The position numbers and the translations under genes are program-made. Below the pieces are notes generated by a model. It was not told the origin of the DNA. It was given only the letters and a program-made list of their open reading frames with translations, and made no database searches. Shown in pieces: positions 1-4,601 of a DNA stretch of 7,546 nucleotides. Source of the stretch: Anaerolineaceae bacterium UBA6086. GTDB taxonomy: Bacteria > Chloroflexota > Anaerolineae > Anaerolineales > Anaerolineaceae. The DNA is taken from the NCBI GenBank assembly GCA_002436005.1, contig DIXG01000042.1, forward strand, positions 1 through 7,546. Direction: 5' to 3'. Position 1 is the first letter of the stretch. Every line of letters starts with the position of its first letter.

Positions 1-1
1 G

Positions 2-58
2 TGTGATGCGCCAGCTTTGAGATTTTCCCCACGTTATTGGATGAGAAGGAGACCCTGA
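2..58 (+). CDS. 3' end of an upstream gene (partial, unidentified)
   Basis: The frame starting at base 2 is open for 18 codons and ends in a TGA at 56-58 that shares its last base pair region with the portal ATG (TGATG), the kind of junction used for translational coupling. Its C-terminal residues are arginine-rich (ending RYWMRRRP). In phage head operons the gene just before the portal is usually the terminase large subunit, so that is the positional guess, but these few residues have no diagnostic motif. An alternative is that the upstream gene uses the next frame and stops at TGA 18-20, leaving a 37-base leader before the portal. The visible sequence cannot decide between the two. Confidence 0.3.
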   Translation, partial: CDAPALRFSPRYWMRRRP

Positions 59-1464
59 TGCCCAACCCCGTTCACCGTTTATTTTCCCGCCTGTTTTCGC
101 CCCTGGTCGAGCAAACCGTCAGAGAAAAGCTCAGCGTTGCAGAAACAGATAACACCTTCCTGGTTGGCACGCGGCGCTATGACGAAAGCGACCGCGATCG
201 GCTGGAGTATGATCGCGCCGAGGTGCTGGCGCAGTGCCTGGATGCCTGGCGCGAAAGCCCGCTGGCAAGGCGGATCGTGGAGCTGACCAGCCAGTATGTG
301 GTCGGCTCGGGCTGCGACATCCAGTGCTTGCACGAGCCCACCCGCCGCTTCCTGGCATCTTTCTGGAATCATCCCCTCAACCGCATGCCCTCCCGCATGG
401 TGGAGTTGTGTGATGAGCTGACGCGCACGGGCAACCTGTTCCTGCTCGTTTCGACGGATTCCTCTGGCATGTCCTATATTCGTGCCCTGCCGGCAGCGGA
501 TATTGACCAGATCACTGCCTCCGAAAACGACATCGAGCAGCCGATTTGCTTTACGACCCGGGCGGACGCCGCGCTGGAAGCCCGCACCTATCCCGCCTAT
601 AACCGCCTGGCAGATGCGCAGGAGCTGGACGGCAGCTTTGGGGCGGTGGTGCTGCATTATGCCATCAACCGCCCGGCTGGGGCGCAGTGGGGCGAATCGG
701 ACCTGGCGCCACTGCTCCCCTGGCTGCGCCGCTATGCTGCCTGGCTGGAAGACCGGGTGCGCCTGAACCGTTTCCGCAATGCCTTCCTGTATGTGATCAC
801 CGGGCGTTTTGCCAGCGAGGAAGCGCGCAGGGCAAGGCAGGCGACGCTGGCTGCCCATCCGCCCTCACCGGGGTCGATTTTGGTGTGCGACGAAAGCGAG
901 ACCTGGTCTGTGATCTCGCCAAAGCTGGAGGCGCTGGACGCCATGCAGGATGGGCTGGCGATCAAGAAGCTGATCGCTGCTGGCGTAGGCTTGCCGCTCC
1001 ATTTTCTGGCGGAACCGGAGGACACTAACCGCAGCACGGCTGAAAGTGCAGGCGGTCCCACATTTCGGCGCTTTGAAGGGCGCCAGCAGTTCTTCCTGTG
1101 GCTGCTGCGGGACCTGCTGGGCGTGGTGCTTGCCCGCCGGGCGATGGTGGACCGCAGTGTGCGCCCGGACGCGGAAATCCAGCTGACAGGCGCGGATATC
1201 TCCGCCCGGGATAATGTTTCCCATTCGATTGCCGCGGTGAACATGATGAACGCGCTGGAAAGGCTGCGCGCGATGGGCTTGATCGGCGATCGGGAACTGC
1301 TGCGCATCCTCTACCGGTTTGCAGGGGAAACGGGTGACCTGGATGAGATCCTGGCAGCAGGTTCGGGAAGGGATGAGCGTGATCAGACGCCCCCCATTCG
1401 GCCGGCGACGAAAAAGCCGGTGGATCCCGCCACGGGCGCGCCGAAATCGGTTGTTTTACCTTAG
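58..1464 (+). CDS. Phage portal protein
   Basis: A 468-residue protein that would form the dodecameric ring at the unique capsid vertex through which DNA is packaged and ejected. I chose the ATG at 58 because AAGGAG (46-51) sits 6 bases upstream; an in-frame TTG at 37 lacks such a site. The layout fits phage portals: an N-terminal helical region ending in RRIVELTSQYVVGSG (about residues 71-85), a beta-rich wing with the LFLLVSTDSSG strand pair (127-137), the segment NRFRNAFLYVITG (237-249), the stem/crown segment with AIKKLIAAGVGLPLHFLAE (301-319), and a helical C-terminus. The last 30 residues are proline- and lysine-rich and probably disordered. The length is normal for the family. It lies directly ahead of the protease-capsid frame, the usual order in HK97-type head modules. 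Assignment rests on residue patterns and gene order; the exact portal subfamily is not determined. Confidence 0.85.
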   Translation: MPNPVHRLFSRLFSPLVEQTVREKLSVAETDNTFLVGTRRYDESDRDRLEYDRAEVLAQCLDAWRESPLARRIVELTSQYVVGSGCDIQCLHEPTRRFLASFWNHPLNRMPSRMVELCDELTRTGNLFLLVSTDSSGMSYIRALPAADIDQITASENDIEQPICFTTRADAALEARTYPAYNRLADAQELDGSFGAVVLHYAINRPAGAQWGESDLAPLLPWLRRYAAWLEDRVRLNRFRNAFLYVITGRFASEEARRARQATLAAHPPSPGSILVCDESETWSVISPKLEALDAMQDGLAIKKLIAAGVGLPLHFLAEPEDTNRSTAESAGGPTFRRFEGRQQFFLWLLRDLLGVVLARRAMVDRSVRPDAEIQLTGADISARDNVSHSIAAVNMMNALERLRAMGLIGDRELLRILYRFAGETGDLDEILAAGSGRDERDQTPPIRPATKKPVDPATGAPKSVVLP

Positions 1465-1487
1465 ATGCAAACCAATGACCTCAAAGA

Positions 1488-1501
1488 AAGGAGATGATAT
1501 G
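1488..1501 (+). promoter_or_regulatory. Ribosome binding site and start of the protease-capsid frame
   Basis: AAGGAG (1488-1493, extended to AAAGGAG from 1487) lies five bases before ATG 1499-1501. The open frame continues upstream of this ATG to about 1319 inside the portal gene, but that extension is an arginine-rich out-of-frame reading of portal sequence with no ribosome site. This decides the start at 1499. Confidence 0.85.
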
Positions 1502-3514
1502 CCAGAAACAAATGAGAAAAGTGCACCAGCGTTAAGCGAACACCAGGTTCGGCTGACAGCGGCAGGACAGGCGACCGAACCCGGCAAGTTTGAGATCCTG
1601 TGCATCACGGCAGGGAAAGGGAACGGCTGGGAATTCCCGGCAGAGGTGCTGAAGGCGTCCCTGTCCTTGTGGGAGGGGGTGCACTGCTTCATTGACCACG
1701 CCTGGACCTCGCGCTCGGTGCGCGATCTGGCTGGCCAGGTGGTGGAGCCCCACTGGGACCCACTAACCAAGGGCGTGCGCGCCGTCCTGAAAGCCTTTGG
1801 CCCCGGCGGAGAGACGCTCGCCGCCTTTGGGCGTGAGGTGCTTGGGGAAGACAAGCCACCCAAGATCGGATTTTCAGCAGATGTGCTCTTCACGGCAGAG
1901 GGGCGCAAGGTGACGGAGATACTAAAGGTGATCTCGCTCGACCTGGTGTATGACCCGGCGCGCGGCGGTGCTTTCCTGCGAGCGCTCAACAGCGTGGTCC
2001 ATCCCGTCAAACCGCTTTCCGCAGAAACATCCATTTTTTCTGATCCTAATTATTCACAACCATTCAAAGGAGCAAAGCCAATGACCACACAACTAAATCC
2101 ACCCTCAGAACCCCAATCACCCCCCATCCATGCCTCATCTGATGGAGAAATCCTGCAGGCAGGGCTCTCGGAGACCCCGGACAGCCAGCAGCAAATGTGT
2201 GCTTACCTGCTGGAAACCGCCCTGGCGGCTTCACGGCTGCCCAAGCCGATCCAGGAGCGCCTGCGGAAACAGTTTGGCGGGAAAGTGTTCGCGGCGGCGG
2301 ACCTGCAAGTGGCGCTCGAGGACAGCCGTGCCTTGCTATCGGAACTGACCGCCCCGCACACGGTGGCCGGACCGGCGCGCATTACGGCTGTGTATGACGA
2401 GCGTGATAAGCTGCAGGCAGCGGTGGATGACCTGTTTGATGCGCCGCGAGAGACCGGGCTGCAGTCGCTGGAGGTGCCGCGCCTGACGGGCATCCGGGAG
2501 CTTTACCTCAGCCTGACCGGTGATCATGACCTGCACGGCGGCTATCACCCGGACCGGGTGCACCTGGCGACGACGGCGGACTTCACCGGGCTGGTAAAAA
2601 ACGCGCTCAACAAGATCGTCAGTCACACCTGGGAAATGCTGGGACGCGCCGGGTACGATTGGTGGAAATATATCAGCGCCCAGGAGCACTTCACCAGCCT
2701 GCAGTCGATCACCGGCACGCTGATCGGCACTGTGGGCGACCTGCCGGTGGTGGCGGAAGGGGCGGAATATACCGAGTTGATGGTCGGCGACAGCCCGGAA
2801 ACCGCTGATTTTGTCAAATATGGCGGCTATATCCCGCTGACGCTGGAATTGATTGACCGGGACGAAACCCGCAAACTGAAGGCGTATGCCCGAGAGCTGG
2901 GCTCGGCAGGGCTGCGCAAGATCTCCAGCCTGGTGGCAGCGATTTTCACCGCCAATGCGGGGGTGGGACCGACCATGGCAGATACGGGTGCGTTGTTCAA
3001 TGCCACGGCTGTCACCACAGCAGGTGGGCATGCTAACCTGCGCACGGCCGCGCTCTCGATCACGGAATGGGACCAGGTGTGTTCGGCAGTCTATAACCAG
3101 CCCATGTTGGTTAAGAATGCCGCCGGCTATTACGGCGCTGGTCCGAAGATGGCGATCAATCCCAAGTTCTGCCTGGTGCCGCGCGCCCTGCAAAACACCG
3201 CCTGGCAGATGCTGAAGGGCGAGTTTGTGCGCGAGGCAGACTATGTCTATGACAACGTGTTGAAGGGCTCTGCCGTGCCCGTCACGGTACCCGAATGGAC
3301 GGATGCCGCCGATTGGGCGGCGGTCTGTGACCCGGCGGTCGCCCCGGCGATCTTTGTCGGGGAGCGCTTTGGGATCCTGCCCGAGATCTATGTTGCCGGG
3401 GATGAGCTTTCGCCTGCCGTTTTTATGAATGATGAGCACCGCCTCAAGGTGCGCCATTTTCTTGCGGTGTGGGTGAATGACTTCCGCCCCCTGCACAAAT
3501 CCAACGTCGCTTGA
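1499..3514 (+). CDS. Prohead protease fused in frame to HK97-fold major capsid protein
   Basis: One uninterrupted 671-residue frame with three parts. Residues 1-180 look like an HK97/T4-type prohead protease: FIDH supplies a candidate catalytic His67, IGFSAD supplies candidate Ser126, and ISLDLVYDPARGG (145-157) matches the conserved strand that follows the active-site serine in these proteases. Residues 195-330 are a low-complexity Pro/Ser stretch followed by charged helices (for example PKPIQERLRKQFGG, 248-261), like the delta or scaffold domain removed during head maturation. Residues 330-671 look like the capsid domain, with a spine-helix region and a C-terminal segment containing ERFGILPEIYVAGDE (622-636) and RHFLAVWVNDFR (652-663). 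Protease and capsid are normally separate genes. Here they are joined, and a strong internal start (2081) sits exactly at the boundary. A T6 run at 2034-2039 raises the possibility that a one-base indel created the fusion. Domain calls are from residue patterns; catalytic residues are candidates. Confidence 0.75.
   Translation: MPETNEKSAPALSEHQVRLTAAGQATEPGKFEILCITAGKGNGWEFPAEVLKASLSLWEGVHCFIDHAWTSRSVRDLAGQVVEPHWDPLTKGVRAVLKAFGPGGETLAAFGREVLGEDKPPKIGFSADVLFTAEGRKVTEILKVISLDLVYDPARGGAFLRALNSVVHPVKPLSAETSIFSDPNYSQPFKGAKPMTTQLNPPSEPQSPPIHASSDGEILQAGLSETPDSQQQMCAYLLETALAASRLPKPIQERLRKQFGGKVFAAADLQVALEDSRALLSELTAPHTVAGPARITAVYDERDKLQAAVDDLFDAPRETGLQSLEVPRLTGIRELYLSLTGDHDLHGGYHPDRVHLATTADFTGLVKNALNKIVSHTWEMLGRAGYDWWKYISAQEHFTSLQSITGTLIGTVGDLPVVAEGAEYTELMVGDSPETADFVKYGGYIPLTLELIDRDETRKLKAYARELGSAGLRKISSLVAAIFTANAGVGPTMADTGALFNATAVTTAGGHANLRTAALSITEWDQVCSAVYNQPMLVKNAAGYYGAGPKMAINPKFCLVPRALQNTAWQMLKGEFVREADYVYDNVLKGSAVPVTVPEWTDAADWAAVCDPAVAPAIFVGERFGILPEIYVAGDELSPAVFMNDEHRLKVRHFLAVWVNDFRPLHKSNVA
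2034..2043 (+). other. T6 homopolymer at the protease/capsid boundary
   Basis: Six T residues (2034-2039) are followed by CTGA. In the present frame they read Ile-Phe-Ser. One extra T would put TGA at 2041-2043 in frame and end the protease at 181 residues. One T fewer would run the frame to the TGA at 2082-2084, which overlaps the internal ATG as ATGA. Either single-base change therefore yields a normal two-gene layout. The run could be a sequencing error, a real mutation or a slippage site. Confidence 0.7.
2066..2083 (+). promoter_or_regulatory. Internal ribosome binding site and in-frame ATG within the fusion frame
   Basis: AAAGGAG (2066-2072) stands eight bases before ATG 2081-2083. This is as strong as the sites that start the other genes here. 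The stretch between the T6 run and this site (2044-2065) is clearly A/T-rich (7 G/C of 22 bases) against GC-rich flanks, as expected for a former intergenic leader rather than for coding sequence. Confidence 0.75.
2081..3514 (+). CDS. Major capsid protein with N-terminal delta/scaffold-like domain (nested or separate product)
   Basis: Starting at the internal ATG, this frame makes a 477-residue protein, a normal size for an HK97-type capsid precursor that carries its own scaffold domain. Residues 1-25 are rich in Pro, Gln and Ser. Residues 30-125 are mostly charged helix (an RLPKPIQERLRKQF segment and an AVYDERDKLQAAVDDLFD segment). From about residue 140 the HK97-fold capsid domain begins. 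The protease would be expected to cut between the linker and capsid domains, probably somewhere in residues 125-160, but no cleavage site can be seen directly. The product may be made alongside the 671-residue fusion, as lambda makes Nu3 from inside the C gene, or it may be the only capsid product if the T6 run is misread. The capsid identity is firm in context; how it is expressed is inference. Confidence 0.75.
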   Translation: MTTQLNPPSEPQSPPIHASSDGEILQAGLSETPDSQQQMCAYLLETALAASRLPKPIQERLRKQFGGKVFAAADLQVALEDSRALLSELTAPHTVAGPARITAVYDERDKLQAAVDDLFDAPRETGLQSLEVPRLTGIRELYLSLTGDHDLHGGYHPDRVHLATTADFTGLVKNALNKIVSHTWEMLGRAGYDWWKYISAQEHFTSLQSITGTLIGTVGDLPVVAEGAEYTELMVGDSPETADFVKYGGYIPLTLELIDRDETRKLKAYARELGSAGLRKISSLVAAIFTANAGVGPTMADTGALFNATAVTTAGGHANLRTAALSITEWDQVCSAVYNQPMLVKNAAGYYGAGPKMAINPKFCLVPRALQNTAWQMLKGEFVREADYVYDNVLKGSAVPVTVPEWTDAADWAAVCDPAVAPAIFVGERFGILPEIYVAGDELSPAVFMNDEHRLKVRHFLAVWVNDFRPLHKSNVA

Positions 3515-3577
3515 TGCAACCAGCACAACCGTTAGCGATTAGCCATGACCTCTCCCCTATCAGCCACGAAGTCCCCA

Positions 3578-3592
3578 AAGCGAAGCGGAGCG
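3578..3592 (+). repeat. Pentamer tandem repeat (AAGCG AAGCG GAGCG)
   Basis: Three consecutive five-base units, the third with one change, give a purine-rich strand in the capsid-to-membrane-protein spacer. It is too short to assign a function. Confidence 0.5.
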
Positions 3593-3601
3593 GGATCCCC
3601 T

Positions 3602-3629
3602 AATCCCTATTCCCCATTCCCCATTCCCC
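3602..3629 (+). repeat. Heptamer tandem repeat ATTCCCC (three perfect copies plus one degenerate)
   Basis: Perfect ATTCCCC units lie at 3609-3615, 3616-3622 and 3623-3629, preceded by a degenerate unit AATCCCT at 3602-3608. It ends nine bases before the Shine-Dalgarno of the membrane-protein gene. Short C-rich heptamer arrays of this style are known from intergenic regions of cyanobacteria and some other bacteria, so it may be a host-type repeat carried into the phage region. Confidence 0.75.
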
Positions 3630-3648
3630 TGTTTCCTAAGGAGTTCCC

Positions 3649-3858
3649 ATGACCAAAATCAAACGCTTGCTTTCCTCCCGCAAATTTTGGGCGGCAGTGG
3701 TTGGCTTGCTGCTCGTGATCCTTAAAGCCTGGCAGCCTGATTTTCCACTGGGGGAGGAAGAGCTCACCTCGCTCATCTATGTGCTTGTGGCTTATATTCT
3801 CGGCACAGGCATCGAAGATGGGCTCAGCCGCCGCCATCCTTCCTCACCGCTTGACTGA
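3649..3858 (+). CDS. Small two-helix membrane protein, holin-like
   Basis: A 69-residue protein that starts at ATG 3649 with AAGGAG (3638-3643) five bases upstream. It has a basic N-terminus (TKIKRLLSSRK), a first hydrophobic helix at about residues 13-28 (FWAAVVGLLLVILKAW), a short acidic turn (PLGEEE), a second hydrophobic helix at about 40-54 (LTSLIYVLVAYILGTG) and a charged, proline-containing tail. Two helices with a basic start and an Arg/His-bearing end fit a class II holin topology with both ends in the cytoplasm. Small proteins of this type are common in phage structural operons and are often called holins without proof. No endolysin is visible next to it, and its place between capsid and adaptor genes is unusual for a lysis gene. 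A virion-associated or inner-membrane packaging role is equally possible. Confidence 0.65.
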   Translation: MTKIKRLLSSRKFWAAVVGLLLVILKAWQPDFPLGEEELTSLIYVLVAYILGTGIEDGLSRRHPSSPLD

Positions 3859-3871
3859 TTGACGCGCGGTC

Positions 3872-3910
3872 CTGCGGGCTGATGCAGTGTATGGCTGCAT
3901 CAGCCTGCAG
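3872..3910 (+). promoter_or_regulatory. Long RNA hairpin between membrane-protein and small hypothetical genes
   Basis: The arms 3877-3887 (GGCTGATGCAG) and 3895-3905 (CTGCATCAGCC) are perfectly complementary around a 7-base loop. The pairing extends outward five more positions (3872-3876 with 3906-3910) with one G-U pair, giving a 16-bp stem. A further 5-bp GC block (3864-3868 with 3917-3921) can pair below an internal loop. No T run follows on either strand, so this is not a typical intrinsic terminator. It could be a weak terminator, an mRNA-end stabiliser or a processing site that separates head genes from those downstream. Confidence 0.7.
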
Positions 3911-3954
3911 AGGGAACGCGCACTTACCTGTTCATCAACCCACAAAGGAGACCT

Positions 3955-4179
3955 ATGCCTACCCCCATCAGCGCTCGAGACCTGGCAGCTGCCCTGCTGG
4001 GCTGCGAGCCCCTTGACTGCAAACGTTACCCCGATGGTTCTCTGGTCGCCATCAGCCCCACCGGGCAGAAATTCAAGTTTTCACCTGACCAGGTGGCAGC
4101 GGTCCTGCCAAAACCAGCCTCGAAAACGACCCCGAAATCCGCACTGACATCCAGGGGGAGTAAGGAGCGTAAAGGATGA
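3955..4179 (+). CDS. Small hypothetical phage protein
   Basis: A 74-residue protein starting at ATG 3955 with AAAGGAG (3944-3950) four bases upstream. It has a short N-terminal helix (ISARDLAAALLG), a compact beta-hairpin-like core with a DGSLVAISPTGQKFKFS segment (about residues 27-43), a helix (PDQVAAVL) and a lysine- and serine-rich tail from about residue 53 that is probably disordered. I do not recognise a named family. Small proteins with a similar core and basic tail occur in this position in phage head modules, so a minor structural or assembly role is plausible. Its TGA overlaps the next start as ATGA (4176-4179), so the two are probably translationally coupled. There are two cysteines (CEPLDC) but no full metal-binding motif. 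Confidence 0.7.
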   Translation: MPTPISARDLAAALLGCEPLDCKRYPDGSLVAISPTGQKFKFSPDQVAAVLPKPASKTTPKSALTSRGSKERKG

Positions 4180-4601
4180 CCACATTGGCATCTATTCGTG
4201 ACCAAATCGAAACACGCCTGGTTGACGAGGTGAACCTGGTTTTCCGCACACAGATGCTGGATGAAGCCATTCGTGCAGCGCTGGCGGGGCTGTCAGATGC
4301 CCTGGGCGCAGTGCACACCCTGGCAGACCTGGATGGCGCGCTGGAGACCACCCTTGAAGCGCGCGATTTATCCGTTTTGGTGGCTGGTGGGGCAGCTTTT
4401 GCGCTCAGTTTTCGCTTGGTGGGGAAATCAGAAGAAGCCTCGCCAGCCGTGGATCGTTCCGAAGGGCTTTACAGGCTGGCAAATGATTGGATGAATCGCT
4501 ATCAGGCGCTGCTGATCCAGCTCCGCCTGCGCACCTTCCATGAATCGGCTGACCAGCCTCATTCTGCCTGGGAGTGGACGGAAGAGAGGGGGTTTTCATG
4601 A
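4176..4601 (+). CDS. Putative head-tail adaptor/connector protein
   Basis: A 141-residue, mainly helical protein. ATG 4176 follows AAGGAG (4162-4167) at eight bases and overlaps the previous stop. The N-terminal half reads like a head-completion adaptor of the HK97 gp6 / SPP1 gp15 type: a helix with LDEAIRAALAGLSDALG (about residues 28-44), a short polar loop (VHTLADLDGALE), then a helical hairpin (DLSVLVAGGAAFALSFRLVG, 64-83). The C-terminal third (LANDWMNRYQALLIQLRLR) is a strong amphipathic helix, followed by an acidic end. Size and helical content match adaptors that dock beneath the portal ring. The position fits too, after the capsid gene and before tail-type proteins. The evidence is fold style and context rather than a catalytic or invariant motif, so another helical virion protein remains possible. 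Confidence 0.5.
   Translation: MTTLASIRDQIETRLVDEVNLVFRTQMLDEAIRAALAGLSDALGAVHTLADLDGALETTLEARDLSVLVAGGAAFALSFRLVGKSEEASPAVDRSEGLYRLANDWMNRYQALLIQLRLRTFHESADQPHSAWEWTEERGFS

Larger units (their letters stand above)
3515..3648 (+). other. Non-coding spacer between capsid and membrane-protein genes
   Basis: This is the longest clear non-coding stretch of the window (134 bases). It contains a TTAGCGATTAGC direct repeat (3532-3543), an imperfect pentamer repeat, and a heptamer repeat just before the next ribosome site, both listed separately. I find no convincing sigma-70 promoter and no hairpin followed by a T run. GGGATCCC (3592-3599) is a short palindrome of doubtful significance. Confidence 0.6.

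Noticed and set aside
37..57. TTG start for a portal seven residues longer
   Set aside because: The ATG at 58 has AAGGAG at ideal spacing; the TTG has none, and the ribosome site of the ATG lies inside the extension.
79..858. Long minus-strand open frame (259 codons) opposite the portal gene
   Set aside because: It is a mirror of the portal reading frame in GC-rich DNA, with no coherent domain pattern.
1319..1498. Sixty-residue N-terminal extension of the protease-capsid frame
   Set aside because: It lies inside the portal gene in another frame, is Arg/Trp-rich, and a strong ribosome site precedes ATG 1499.
2034..2043. Canonical -1 programmed-frameshift heptamer
   Set aside because: The zero-frame codons ATT TTT TCT do not form an X XXY YYZ heptamer, and no stimulatory stem is obvious downstream. 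Single-tRNA slippage on T6 is possible but not the classical signal.
2336..3526. Long open frame (396 codons) on the minus strand opposite the capsid gene
   Set aside because: It is antisense to a well-supported capsid gene. The product is Arg/His/Gln-rich without a recognisable domain, as expected for a mirror of GC-rich coding sequence, and no minus-strand ribosome site was evident.
3602..3629. Heptamer repeats considered as a CRISPR array or phage iterons
   Set aside because: The units are contiguous with no spacers and are only seven bases long; no replication gene is nearby.
3544..3652. Small open frame of 35 codons in the capsid-to-membrane-protein spacer
   Set aside because: It has no Shine-Dalgarno, and its Pro/Ser-rich product merely reads through the heptamer repeats.
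4574..4597. GTG start for the 444-residue virion protein, eight residues longer
   Set aside because: The ATG at 4598 forms the same ATGA overlap used by neighbouring genes and has a purine-rich ribosome site directly upstream.
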